Assembly: GCF_021952865.1 (NCBI RefSeq)
Contig: NZ_CP040792.1
Location: forward strand, 1,550,001 to 1,614,000
Length of the DNA: 64,000 bases
Origin: Clavibacter californiensis
Lineage (GTDB): Bacteria > Actinomycetota > Actinomycetes > Actinomycetales > Microbacteriaceae
Direction: 5' to 3'
The position numbers and the translations under genes were made by a program. Under the pieces are notes generated by a model that was not told where the DNA came from, ran no database searches, and saw nothing but the letters and a program-made list of their open reading frames with translations. Positions 9,563 to 17,358 of the stretch are shown here, in pieces; position 1 is the first letter of the stretch; every line of letters begins with the position of its first letter.

Positions 9563-9580
9563 GTATCAGAGATCTGATAC
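9563..9580. promoter_or_regulatory. Probable MarR operator
   Basis: GTATCAGA-GA-TCTGATAC: eight-base perfect arms with a two-base centre in the 61-base gap between two divergent genes. AT-rich and palindromic, as MarR-family sites are. It lies upstream of the TAGGCT -10 of the MarR gene and close to the start region of the NmrA-like gene. Confidence 0.65.
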
Positions 9581-9596
9581 ATGTAACCGTAGCGCC

Positions 9597-9602
9597 TAGG
9601 CT
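9597..9602 (+). promoter_or_regulatory. -10 hexamer TAGGCT, leaderless-type promoter
   Basis: TAGGCT, six bases, then the ATG of the MarR gene at 9609; no ribosome binding site. Confidence 0.55.
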
Positions 9603-9608
9603 GGCCGC

Positions 9609-10103
9609 ATGGCCCACCCGCACGAGTTCACCGAGGACGACCTCGGGAGCGTCATCACCTGGAGTGCCGTGCGCGCGGCGCGGCGGCTCGAGCGGATCCT
9701 CACGGAGGTGCTCGCCGCCTGGGACCTCAGCCCTGTCCAGTTCGGCGTGCTCGCGCACCTCGCCGTGCGGTCGCCCCTCACGCAGGCCGAGCTCGCCCGC
9801 GAGGTGCACGTGCGGCCGCAGAGCATGGATCCGCTCCTCGCCGGCCTCGAGGCGCGCGGCCTGATCGCCCGCTCGGCCGACCGCGGCCGCGGGCGCGCGA
9901 ACCCCGTCACCCTCGCCGACGCCGGGCTCGAGCTGCTCCGCGAGACGTGGGGGCCGGTGTCCGCTACCAACGACCTGTCGCGCTTCGGCGTCGACGCCGC
10001 CACGGGGGAGGCCGCGGCCCGCGCGCTCCTGCTCGTCGCGACCGCGACCGCGACCGCGACCGCGACCGCGGATCCGGACCGCCTCGCCCCGCCGCACGGC
10101 TAG
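9609..10103 (+). CDS. MarR-family transcriptional regulator
   Basis: 164 residues with the MarR winged helix: ARRLERILTEVLAAWDLSP, QFGVLAHLAVRSPLTQAELA, REVHVRPQSMDPLLAGLEARGLIARSADRGRGRANPVTLADAG (wing, about residues 82-98). Likely a dimer that represses itself and the divergent NmrA-like gene at the palindrome 9563-9580. The C-terminal tail includes an Ala-Thr run encoded by a GCGACC hexanucleotide repeat (10038-10070), which could vary in copy number. The next gene begins ten bases after the stop, and its -10 hexamer covers this stop codon. Confidence 0.9.
   Translation: MAHPHEFTEDDLGSVITWSAVRAARRLERILTEVLAAWDLSPVQFGVLAHLAVRSPLTQAELAREVHVRPQSMDPLLAGLEARGLIARSADRGRGRANPVTLADAGLELLRETWGPVSATNDLSRFGVDAATGEAAARALLLVATATATATATADPDRLAPPHG
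10038..10070 (+). repeat. GCGACC microsatellite within MarR gene
   Basis: Five and a half tandem copies of GCGACC, in frame, encoding alternating Ala-Thr. Slippage would add or remove dipeptides without a frameshift. Confidence 0.9.
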
Positions 10104-10113
10104 GGTCGACACC

Positions 10114-10887
10114 GTGAAGATCGCGCGTTTCAGCACCGGTGACGACCCCCGCTTCGGCATCCTCGACGAGGAGGAGGGCCACCTGGTCGTCCTCTCGGGC
10201 GACCCCATGTTCAGCGGCTACCAGACCACGGGGGAGCGCGTGCCGCTCGCCGACGCCCGGCTGCTCGCGCCGGTGATCCCGCGCTCCAAGGTCGTCGCGG
10301 TCGGCCGCAACTACGCGGCCCACGCGGCGGAGCACGGCAGCGAGGCGCCCACCACGCCGCTCATCTTCCTGAAGCCCAACACCTCGGTCATCGGTCCGGA
10401 CGACGCGATCCGCCTCCCCGCCGACAGCGAGCAGGTCGAGCATGAGGGCGAGCTCGCGGTCGTCGTCGGCCGGATCACGCGCGACGTGTCCGTGGAGGAC
10501 GCGCGCCGCTCGATCTTCGGCTACACGATCGGGAACGACGTGACCGCCCGAGACATCCAGCACTCCGAGAGCCAGTGGGCGCGCGCCAAGGGGTACGACA
10601 CGTTCTGCCCGCTCGGCCCGGTCATCGAGACCGAGGGCTCGTTCGAGGACGCGCTCATCGAGACGCGCGTGGACGGGGAGCTGCGCCAGTCCGGCCGCAC
10701 GAGCGAGATGGTGCACACGGTGCCCGAGCTCATCGCGTTCGCCTCGCGCGTCTGGACCCTGCTGCCCGGCGACGTGATCCTGACCGGCACACCCGCGGGC
10801 GTCGGCCCCTTCACCGACGGCCAGGTCGTCGAGGTGTCGATCGAGGGCATCGGCACGCTCTCCAACCCCGCGCGCGCCCGCGCCTGA
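10114..10887 (+). CDS. Fumarylacetoacetate hydrolase-family protein
   Basis: 257 residues of the FAH superfamily, Mg2+/Ca2+-dependent hydrolases, decarboxylases or isomerases of acyl pyruvates. Conserved pieces: KVVAVGRNYAAHAAEHG, PLIFLKPNTSVIG, the metal acids in VEHEGELAVVVG, GYTIGNDVTARDIQ, and TGTPAGVGPF near the C-terminus. No neighbouring tyrosine or homoprotocatechuate catabolic gene is present, so the substrate is open; oxaloacetate decarboxylase or acylpyruvase activity is common for stand-alone copies. GTG start, with TAGGGT seven bases upstream and no ribosome site. The lipoprotein gene starts two bases after the stop. Confidence 0.92.
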   Translation: MKIARFSTGDDPRFGILDEEEGHLVVLSGDPMFSGYQTTGERVPLADARLLAPVIPRSKVVAVGRNYAAHAAEHGSEAPTTPLIFLKPNTSVIGPDDAIRLPADSEQVEHEGELAVVVGRITRDVSVEDARRSIFGYTIGNDVTARDIQHSESQWARAKGYDTFCPLGPVIETEGSFEDALIETRVDGELRQSGRTSEMVHTVPELIAFASRVWTLLPGDVILTGTPAGVGPFTDGQVVEVSIEGIGTLSNPARARA

Positions 10888-10889
10888 CC

Positions 10890-11660
10890 GTGATCCGCCC
10901 CGGCCGTCCCGCGCGCCTCGCGCTGGCCGCCGCGGCGGTGGCGCTGCTCTCGGGCTGCGTCTACGACGTGTCGGACTACGGGCTCCAGACGCCGGGCTCG
11001 ACGGACGCGGGGTCGCCCTCGTCGACCCCCACCGGGGAGGCGCCGCCCGCCGTCGACCTCCCCGTGGGCTGCTCGCCGGCCGACCTCGCGATCGACTGGG
11101 AGCAGCCCGCGGCGGGACCCGTGGAGGAGCTCCTCGCCGTCCGCGTGATGACCGTCCGGGTCCCGGGCGCGGGCGAGCAGCCGGGCCTCGGATCCACGCC
11201 GGAGCGGGTCCAGCGCACCGACACGGTGCTCGTGCCGCCGCTCACGCTGGCCGTCGACGAGACGGGCGTCGGGTCCGCGGCGGTCGTCGACCCCCTCACG
11301 CCGACGGACGCCTGGTCCGCGCTGCTGCGCGACGACCTGCGGGACCGCGACCTCGCGGGACGCCGCTTCGGCAACCCGCCGCAGATCACGTCCTTCGACC
11401 CCGTGACGGACCGTGAGGCGCGCTACGTCCTCGGCTACCTCGGCTCCACCCTCTCCGCGCGGTTCACGGTCACCGGTTGCGACGGCGTGTTCCGGTCGAG
11501 CGGATCGCTCACGGGCACGGATCCGACGCGCTCGGCGGGCACCGCCCTGCTGGAGTGCGGCGTGCCTCCCGGAGACCAGTACGACCGCTTCGACCTCCTC
11601 GAGCCGTACTGCGCGGACGGAGCGCCGCCGGCCGACAGGGGCGCGGGCACCGCGCCCTAG
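10890..11660 (+). CDS. Secreted lipoprotein, function unknown
   Basis: 256 residues from a GTG two bases after the preceding stop. The signal peptide [23 protein letters not shown] has a clear lipobox (LSGC, Cys about 23), so the mature protein is lipid-anchored outside the membrane. A Thr/Ser/Pro-rich linker (about 30-55) leads to a globular part with four further cysteines. I do not recognise a family. Position between the FAH gene and gltX suggests co-transcription, not necessarily a shared role. Confidence 0.8.
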   Translation: MIRPGRPARLALAAAAVALLSGCVYDVSDYGLQTPGSTDAGSPSSTPTGEAPPAVDLPVGCSPADLAIDWEQPAAGPVEELLAVRVMTVRVPGAGEQPGLGSTPERVQRTDTVLVPPLTLAVDETGVGSAAVVDPLTPTDAWSALLRDDLRDRDLAGRRFGNPPQITSFDPVTDREARYVLGYLGSTLSARFTVTGCDGVFRSSGSLTGTDPTRSAGTALLECGVPPGDQYDRFDLLEPYCADGAPPADRGAGTAP

Positions 11661-11673
11661 AATCGGACCCAGG

Positions 11674-13194
11674 ATGACTGAGACAACCGCGCACCCCGTG
11701 ACCACCGCCACCGGCACCGACGTCCGCGTCCGGTTCTGCCCGTCCCCGACCGGGACGCCGCACGTGGGGCTCATCCGCACGGCCCTCTTCAACTGGGCGT
11801 ATGCGCGCCACACGGGCGGCAAGCTCGTCTTCCGCGTCGAGGACACCGACGCCGCTCGCGACAGCGAGGAGAGCTATGGGCAGCTCATCGAGGCGCTGCG
11901 CTGGCTCGAGATCGACTGGGACGAGGGCGAGGGTGTCGGCGGGCCGCACGTGCCGTACCGCCAGTCGCAGCGCACCGACCTCTACCTCGACGTGATCCGG
12001 AAGCTCACCGAGTCCGGCCACCTCTACGAGAGCTACGCGACGGCCGAGGAGATCGAGGCGCGCAACCGCGCCGCCGGCCGCGACCCGAAGATGGGCTACG
12101 ACAACTTCGAGCGCGACCTCACCGAGGCCGAGCGCCAGGCCTTCCGCGACGAGGGCCGCGCGCCCGCCCTCCGCCTCCGCGTGCCGGACACGGACCTCTC
12201 GTTCGACGACCTGGTGCGCGGCACGGTCACGTTCCCGGCCGGATCCTTCCCCGACTTCGTGCTCGTGCGCCCCAACGGCGCCCCGCTCTACACGCTGGTG
12301 AACCCCGTCGACGACGCGCTCATGGGGATCACGCACGTGCTCCGCGGCGAGGACCTGCTCTCGTCCACGCCGCGTCAGATCGCGCTGTACCACGCGCTGA
12401 TCGACATCGGCGTGGCCGACGCCATCCCGCGCTTCGGCCATCTGCCGTACGTGATGGGGGAGGGCAACAAGAAGCTCTCCAAGCGCGACCCCGAGTCGAA
12501 CCTGTTCCACCACCGCGACCGCGGCTTCATCCCCGAGGGCCTCATCAACTACCTGGCGCTGCTCGGCTGGTCGCTCACGCACGACCGCGACGTGTTCTCG
12601 CGGATGGAGATGGTCACCGCGTTCGACGTCGCCGACGTCACGCCCGCGCCCGCCCGCTTCGACCTCAAGAAGGCGGAGTCGCTGAACGGCGACCACATCC
12701 GCCTGCTCGCGCTCGACGACTTCGCGCAGCGCCTCGTGCCGTACCTCCAGGCGGCCGATGTCGTCGGCGCCGAGCTCACGCACGACGAGCAGCGGATGCT
12801 CGAGGCGGCCGCGCCGCTCGTGCAGGAGCGCATGCAGCTCCTCGGCGAGGCGCCCGACCTCCTCTCCTTCCTCTTCACCACTGCCGACGCGCTGCCCTAC
12901 GACGACGCGGCCGTCCAGGCGCTCAAGGACGACGCCCCCGAGGTGCTCGCCGCCTCCCGCGGGGCGCTCGCCGGGGTCCCGCACACGCAGTGGGACATCG
13001 ACCTCGTGCAGGAGGTGCTGCAGAACACGCTCATCACCGGCATGGGCATGAAGCCGCGCCTCGCCTACGGCCCGCTGCGCGTCGGGATCTCCGGGCGCCG
13101 GATCTCGCCGCCGCTGTTCGAGTCGATGGTGCTGCTCGGCAAGGACGAGACCATCGCGCGCCTCGACCGCCTCGCGGGGATGCTCGGTGCCTGA
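11674..13194 (+). CDS. gltX: Glutamyl-tRNA synthetase
   Basis: 506 residues. Charges tRNA-Glu, and in Actinobacteria usually also tRNA-Gln, whose glutamate is then amidated by GatCAB. Visible: [22 protein letters not shown] (HIGH-type motif HVGL), [31 protein letters not shown], and the KMSKS-type loop [12 protein letters not shown]. The anticodon-binding helical domain follows (about 340-506). The ATG has AGG just upstream (CCCAGG), with TAGAAT near 11658 as a possible -10. The next gene overlaps by eight bases. tRNA-Gln and tRNA-Glu both lie within 8 kb. Confidence 0.97.
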   Translation: MTETTAHPVTTATGTDVRVRFCPSPTGTPHVGLIRTALFNWAYARHTGGKLVFRVEDTDAARDSEESYGQLIEALRWLEIDWDEGEGVGGPHVPYRQSQRTDLYLDVIRKLTESGHLYESYATAEEIEARNRAAGRDPKMGYDNFERDLTEAERQAFRDEGRAPALRLRVPDTDLSFDDLVRGTVTFPAGSFPDFVLVRPNGAPLYTLVNPVDDALMGITHVLRGEDLLSSTPRQIALYHALIDIGVADAIPRFGHLPYVMGEGNKKLSKRDPESNLFHHRDRGFIPEGLINYLALLGWSLTHDRDVFSRMEMVTAFDVADVTPAPARFDLKKAESLNGDHIRLLALDDFAQRLVPYLQAADVVGAELTHDEQRMLEAAAPLVQERMQLLGEAPDLLSFLFTTADALPYDDAAVQALKDDAPEVLAASRGALAGVPHTQWDIDLVQEVLQNTLITGMGMKPRLAYGPLRVGISGRRISPPLFESMVLLGKDETIARLDRLAGMLGA

Positions 13195-14152
13195 CGGCGC
13201 GGGCGCGGGATCCACCGGCGCCGGATCCACCGCGACAGGCGACTACTATGACGTCGTCGTCATCGGCGCGGGCCCCGCTGGCCTGTCCGCCGCGCTGAAC
13301 CTGGTGCGCGCCCGCCGCCGGACGCTCGTGCTCGACAGCAGCCGGCCGCGCAACGCCGCGACCCTCATGTCGCACGGCTTCGTCACCCGCGACGGGATCT
13401 CCCCGCTCGAGCTCCGCAAGCTCGGCCAGGTCGAGGTGGAGTCCTACGACGAGGGCGAGTTCCAACTCGCCGTCGTGCAGTCCGCGGAGCCGTCCCCGGG
13501 TGGGTTCACCATCCGCGCGAAGGGCGTGCGCCGGGCGCCCGATCGCGAGGTGCGCGCGCGCCGGATCCTCATCGCCACGGGCCTCGTGGAGACGCTGCCC
13601 GACCTGCCGAGCATCCGCGCCTACTACGGCACCGCCGTGCACAGCTGCATGGAGTGCGACGGCTACGAGAAGCGCGACGAGCCGCTCTTCCTCATCGGCG
13701 AGACCGACGACCTGGTGGAGCGCGCGCTGCTGCTCTCGCAGTGGTCGCGCGACATCATCGTCCTCACCAACGGCGTCGCGCGCATCGACGAGGCGGGGGA
13801 GCGCGGGCTCGCATCCCTCGGCATCCGCGTCGACCGCCGTCCCGTCGCCGACATCGAGGGCGAGCGCGCGGCCGTCACCGGCATCCGGATGCAGGACGGC
13901 TCCGTCATCCCGCGCACCGGCGGCTTCGTGCGCCCGCGCTACTCGACCGCGCTCGACTTCCTCGCGGGGCTCGACCTGGACACCGACGACGACGGCCACA
14001 TCGCCGTCGACGCCGAGGGCCGCACCTCCCACGAGGGCGTCTACGCGGCGGGCGACAGCTCGCAGCCCGGCCCGCAGCAGCTGATCATCGCGGCCGGCTT
14101 CGGGGCGCGCGCGGCCAGCGCGATCAACCGGGACCTGCTCCCGCGGATCTGA
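13187..14152 (+). CDS. Thioredoxin-reductase-like NAD(P)/FAD oxidoreductase
   Basis: 321 residues, the size of low-molecular-weight thioredoxin reductases. FAD site [19 protein letters not shown] (about 23-40), a redox pair in [11 protein letters not shown] (CxxC, about 148-151), and the C-terminal FAD motif [21 protein letters not shown]. The NAD(P) segment is degenerate: [17 protein letters not shown] replaces the usual GGGDSA-type motif. This suggests a redox enzyme with an unusual or weak NADPH site, perhaps a ferredoxin- or flavin-linked relative; a true TrxR is likely encoded elsewhere. GTG start inside the end of gltX (eight-base overlap) implies coupling. Confidence 0.88.
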   Translation: MPDGAGAGSTGAGSTATGDYYDVVVIGAGPAGLSAALNLVRARRRTLVLDSSRPRNAATLMSHGFVTRDGISPLELRKLGQVEVESYDEGEFQLAVVQSAEPSPGGFTIRAKGVRRAPDREVRARRILIATGLVETLPDLPSIRAYYGTAVHSCMECDGYEKRDEPLFLIGETDDLVERALLLSQWSRDIIVLTNGVARIDEAGERGLASLGIRVDRRPVADIEGERAAVTGIRMQDGSVIPRTGGFVRPRYSTALDFLAGLDLDTDDDGHIAVDAEGRTSHEGVYAAGDSSQPGPQQLIIAAGFGARAASAINRDLLPRI

Positions 14153-14231
14153 GGTGTCGGGCCTCCGTCGGTTTGGCGCGGATCCGGCCGATGGGCTACA
14201 CTCGACGAGGCCCGATCGCGCATCGGGGCCT

Positions 14232-14303
14232 TGGGGTATGGTGTAATTGGCAACACGGAAGATTCTGATTCTTTTGTTCTTGGTTCGAGTCCAGGTACCC
14301 CAG
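14232..14303 (+). tRNA. tRNA-Gln (anticodon CTG)
   Basis: Cloverleaf: acceptor TGGGGTA (14232-14238) pairs with TACCCCA (14296-14302). The anticodon stem GAAGA/TCTTT surrounds loop TTCTGAT, anticodon CTG. The T loop is TTCGAGT and the discriminator is G at 14303. CCA is not encoded. Confidence 0.95.
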
Positions 14304-14325
14304 CACTGAAATCGCAGGAAATGAC

Positions 14326-14352
14326 AGGCCCGGATATCCGGGCCTTTTCCTT
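14326..14352 (+). terminator. Terminator after tRNA-Gln
   Basis: AGGCCCGGAT / ATCCGGGCCT perfect inverted repeat (14326-14345) followed by TTTCCTTTT, a classical intrinsic terminator with a T tract, unusual for this window. Confidence 0.85.
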
Positions 14353-14393
14353 TTCCCGCGTGCGGCCTGGCTGCTGCCCTTCCGCCCGGAACG

Positions 14394-14435
14394 ACGACGG
14401 CCCCGCCCGAGCATCTGCTCGAGCGGGGCCGTCGT
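14394..14435 (-). terminator. Terminator hairpin of first aldo/keto reductase
   Basis: ACGACGGCCCCGC (14394-14406) pairs with GCGGGGCCGTCGT (14423-14435), with inner GAGCA/TGCTC. It starts 20 bases beyond the stop of the reductase on the minus strand. Confidence 0.65.
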
Positions 14436-14454
14436 GGTGTTCAGGGCGAACGGA

Positions 14455-15465
14455 TCAGGCGAGGCGCCCCTTCGGCGAGCTCTCGCTCGTCTTCGACGGG
14501 TCCTTCTCCACGACGTCGCCGAGGGCGTCGTCGATGCGGGTGAGGAGCTCCGCGGGGATCTCCACGCCGGACGCCTTGACGTTCTCGTGGACCTGCTCGG
14601 GACGCGAGGCGCCGATGATGGCGGAGGCGACGTTGTCGTTCTGGAGCACCCACGCGACGGCGAGCTGGGCGAGCGACAGGTCGAGCTCGTCGGCGACGGG
14701 CTGCAGCTCCTGCACGCGCGTGAGGACGTCGTCGTTCATGTATCGCTTGATCATGTCGGCGCCGCCCTTGTCGTCCGTGGCGCGCGAGCCCTGCGGCAGG
14801 TCCTGGCCCGGCTTGTACTTGCCGGTGAGCACGCCCTGCGCGATGGGGGACCAGACGATCTGCGAGATGCCGAGGTCCTTCGAGGTCGGGACGACCTCCT
14901 CCTCGATGACGCGCCAGAGGGCCGAGTACTGGGGCTGGTTCGAGATCAGCTGGAAGCCGAGCTCGCGGGAGAGGCCGTGCGCCTCGCGGAGCTGCTCGGG
15001 GGTCCATTCGCTGACGCCGATGTAGAGCGCCTTGCCCTGGCGGACGACGTCGGCGAACGCCTGCATCGTCTCCTCGAGGGGGGTCTCGTAGTCGTAGCGG
15101 TGGGCCTGGTAGAGGTCCACGTGGTCGGTCTGGAGGCGCTCGAGCGAGCCGTCGATCGACGCCATGATGTGCTTGCGCGAGAGGCCGGTGTCGTTGTGGC
15201 CCTTGGCGCCGGTCGGGAAGTAGACCTTCGTGAAGATCTCGAGCCCGTCGCGGTTCTCGCCCTTGAGCGCGTCGCCGAGGACCTTCTCGGCGACGGTGTT
15301 CGCGTAGCCGTCGGCCGTGTCGAACGTGGTGATGCCGGCCTCGAGGGCCGCCTGCACGCACTGGGTGGCGGTGTCGTTCTCGACCTGCGACCCGTGGGTC
15401 AGCCAGTTGCCGTACGTGATCTCGGAGATCTTGAAGCCTGAGTTGCCTAGGTAGCGGAATTCCAT
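14455..15465 (-). CDS. Aldo/keto reductase (Kv-beta-like), copy 1
   Basis: 336 residues, (beta/alpha)8 NADPH-dependent carbonyl reductase of the AKR superfamily. The catalytic tetrad is readable: Asp in TFDTADGYANT, Tyr in the same loop, Lys in IFTKVYFP and His in LYQAHRYDYETPLEE. The C-terminal NADPH-binding stretch IIGASRPEQVHENVKAS is intact. It is nearly identical in layout to the next gene (15599-16609), so the two are a tandem duplication. A TAGGCT hexamer (15472-15477, complement) is six bases before the ATG. Substrate unknown; such enzymes reduce aldehydes and ketones in detoxification. Confidence 0.93.
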   Translation of the reverse strand: MEFRYLGNSGFKISEITYGNWLTHGSQVENDTATQCVQAALEAGITTFDTADGYANTVAEKVLGDALKGENRDGLEIFTKVYFPTGAKGHNDTGLSRKHIMASIDGSLERLQTDHVDLYQAHRYDYETPLEETMQAFADVVRQGKALYIGVSEWTPEQLREAHGLSRELGFQLISNQPQYSALWRVIEEEVVPTSKDLGISQIVWSPIAQGVLTGKYKPGQDLPQGSRATDDKGGADMIKRYMNDDVLTRVQELQPVADELDLSLAQLAVAWVLQNDNVASAIIGASRPEQVHENVKASGVEIPAELLTRIDDALGDVVEKDPSKTSESSPKGRLA

Positions 15466-15471
15466 CCTCCG

Positions 15472-15477
15472 AGCCTA
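15472..15477 (-). promoter_or_regulatory. -10 hexamer TAGGCT of aldo/keto reductase copy 1
   Basis: TAGGCT on the minus strand, then CGGAGG (six bases), then the ATG at 15465. The spacer could also act as a ribosome site if transcription began further upstream. Confidence 0.5.
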
Positions 15478-15540
15478 CGCCGGGCGCGCTGGGCGACCCC
15501 GGGACGCGGTCTGTCCGACCGGTGACCGGGAGATGCACGT

Positions 15541-15573
15541 GCGGCCCCGCCCGATGGTCTCGGGCGGGGCCGC
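15541..15573 (-). terminator. Terminator hairpin of second aldo/keto reductase
   Basis: Fourteen-base perfect arms GCGGCCCCGCCCGA / TCGGGCGGGGCCGC with a five-base loop, in the gap between the two tandem reductase genes. Confidence 0.7.
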
Positions 15574-15598
15574 ACGGTCGTGCAGGAGGGAGCGCTGG

Positions 15599-16609
15599 TC
15601 AGGCCTCGCGGGTCTTCGGCGAGCTGTCCTCGGTCTTGCGCGGGTCCTTCTCGACGATGTCGCCGAGGGCGTCGTCGATGCGCGTGAGCAGCTCGGCCGG
15701 GATCTCCACGCCGGACGCCTTGACGTTCTCGTGGACCTGCTCGGGACGCGAGGCGCCGATGATCGCGGAGGCGACGTTGTCGTTCTGGAGCACCCAGGCG
15801 ACGGCGAGCTGGGCGAGCGACAGGTCGAGCTCGTCGGCGATGGGCTGCAGCTCCTGCACGCGGGAGAGCGTGTCGTCGTTCATGAACCGCTTGATCATGT
15901 TCGCGCCGCCCTTGTCGTCGGTCGCGCGGGATCCGGACGGCAGCTCCTGGCCGGGCTTGTACTTGCCCGTCAGCACGCCCTGCGCGATGGGGGACCACAC
16001 GATCTGCGAGATGCCCAGCTCCTTCGACGTGGGCACGACCTCCTCCTCGATGACGCGCCAGAGGGCCGAGTACTGCGGCTGGTTCGAGATGAGCTGGAAG
16101 CCCAGCTCGGTGGCGAGGGCGTGGCCGGCGCGCAGCTGCTCGCTCGTCCACTCGCTCACGCCGATGTAGAGCGCCTTGCCCTGGCGGACGACGTCGGCGA
16201 ACGCCTGCATCGTCTCCTCGAGGGGCGTCTCGTAGTCGAACCGGTGCGCCTGGTACAGGTCGATGTAGTCGGTCTGGAGGCGCGTGAGCGACGCGTCGAC
16301 CGAGTCCATGATGTGCTTCCGCGAGAGCCCCACGTCGTTGTGGCCCTTGGGTCCCGTGGGGCCGAAGACCTTGGTGAAGATCTCGATCGATGCGCGTCGC
16401 TCGTCCTTGAGCGCCTCGCCGAGCACGGTCTCCGCCTTGGTGTTGGCGTACACGTCCGCGGTGTCGAATGTGGTGATCCCCGCCTCGAGCGCGGCCTTCA
16501 CGCACGCGGTCGCGGTGTCGTTCTCGACCTGCGATCCGTGGGTGAGCCAGTTGCCGTAGGTGATCTCGGAGATCTTGAAGCCGGAGTTGCCGAGGTATCT
16601 GAATTCCAT
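15599..16609 (-). CDS. Aldo/keto reductase (Kv-beta-like), copy 2
   Basis: 336 residues, same length and start sequence (MEFRYLGNSGFKISEITYGN) as copy 1. The tetrad is kept: Asp/Tyr in TFDTADVYANT, Lys in IFTKVFGP, His in LYQAHRFDYETP. By eye the two differ mainly at residues 36-38, 50-56, 70-110 and 175-185, while long blocks such as LISNQPQYSALWRVIEEE are identical, as expected for a duplication with divergence around the substrate loops. TACGGT (16616-16621, complement) lies six bases before the ATG. Each copy has its own terminator and promoter. Confidence 0.93.
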   Translation of the reverse strand: MEFRYLGNSGFKISEITYGNWLTHGSQVENDTATACVKAALEAGITTFDTADVYANTKAETVLGEALKDERRASIEIFTKVFGPTGPKGHNDVGLSRKHIMDSVDASLTRLQTDYIDLYQAHRFDYETPLEETMQAFADVVRQGKALYIGVSEWTSEQLRAGHALATELGFQLISNQPQYSALWRVIEEEVVPTSKELGISQIVWSPIAQGVLTGKYKPGQELPSGSRATDDKGGANMIKRFMNDDTLSRVQELQPIADELDLSLAQLAVAWVLQNDNVASAIIGASRPEQVHENVKASGVEIPAELLTRIDDALGDIVEKDPRKTEDSSPKTREA

Positions 16610-16615
16610 GGTCCG

Positions 16616-16621
16616 ACCGTA
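16616..16621 (-). promoter_or_regulatory. -10 hexamer TACGGT of aldo/keto reductase copy 2
   Basis: TACGGT on the minus strand, CGGACC, then ATG at 16609: six-base spacing, no ribosome site. Confidence 0.5.
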
Positions 16622-16677
16622 CGCCTGCAGCCTCCGCGGTCCCGCACGAAAGTGTGCCACGGGTCCTGCGCCCGCGG

Positions 16678-17292
16678 TCAGGCGGCGGGGGAGCGGATCA
16701 CGTGCAGGGGCGCGAGGGCCGTGTCGAGAGCCGCCTCCAGCGGCCAGGCCGATCGCTCCGGCTGGCTGAGCACCAGGCCGCCCTGGATGGCCGCGAGGAT
16801 CACGGTGGCGATGCGCTCGGGATCCGCGCTCGCGTCGACGAGATGCGCCTCCCGCATCCGCTCGACGCCGCGCGCGAGGAACGCGCGCCATGCCCGCATG
16901 GACGCGGCGATCGTGCGCTCGAGCTCGGCGTCGACGGCCGCGGCCTGCGTCGCGAGCGACCCGATGGGGCACGCCCAGCGCCCGCGGCCGATGTAGTAGT
17001 CGACGAGCCCGGTGCGCCACGCCTCCCACGACTCCCAGGAGCCCAGGTCGTGGATGTGCGGCTCCTGCGCCTCGAGGAGCTGCCGGCCCTCCCACTCGGC
17101 GACCTCGCGCACGAGCTCGATCTTGCCGCCGGGGAAGTAGTGGAACAGCTGGCTCTTGCTCGTGAGGGTGGCGGCGCGCACGTCGTCGAGGGTCGTGCCG
17201 CCGATGCCGGTGGCGAGGATCTGCTCACCCGTCGCCTCGATGATCCGCTGGCGGGTGCGGCGGCCGCGCTCGGTGATCTTGGGCTCGGCCAT
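16678..17292 (-). CDS. TetR-family repressor of the adjacent SDR gene
   Basis: 204 residues. N-terminal helix-turn-helix: TRQRIIEATGEQILATGIGG, TTLDDVRAATLTSKSQLFHYFPGGKIELVREV (about 12-62). The C-terminal part contains RWACPIGSLATQAA, the segment characteristic of the TetR_C_6-like group that responds to small carbonyl or quinone compounds. Divergent from a short-chain dehydrogenase, with two GTCC-containing palindromes between them. TAGGAT (17299-17304, complement) lies six bases before the ATG. Likely represses both genes and is induced by the substrate of the dehydrogenase. Confidence 0.92.
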   Translation of the reverse strand: MAEPKITERGRRTRQRIIEATGEQILATGIGGTTLDDVRAATLTSKSQLFHYFPGGKIELVREVAEWEGRQLLEAQEPHIHDLGSWESWEAWRTGLVDYYIGRGRWACPIGSLATQAAAVDAELERTIAASMRAWRAFLARGVERMREAHLVDASADPERIATVILAAIQGGLVLSQPERSAWPLEAALDTALAPLHVIRSPAA

Positions 17293-17310
17293 GCCCCGAT
17301 CCTACCGTTG

Positions 17311-17326
17311 TGGACCGAATGGTCCA
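17311..17326. promoter_or_regulatory. TetR operator 1
   Basis: TGGACC-GAAT-GGTCCA, perfect six-base arms. It sits just upstream of the repressor's own -10 (17299-17304) and upstream of the SDR promoter. Confidence 0.7.
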
Positions 17327-17340
17327 ACGCGTGCTATCAA

Positions 17341-17358
17341 TTGGACCATGCAGTCCAA
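17341..17358. promoter_or_regulatory. TetR operator 2, containing the SDR start codon
   Basis: TTGGAC-CATGCA-GTCCAA, the same half-sites as operator 1. The ATG of the SDR gene (17348-17350) is in the centre of the palindrome. Confidence 0.65.
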
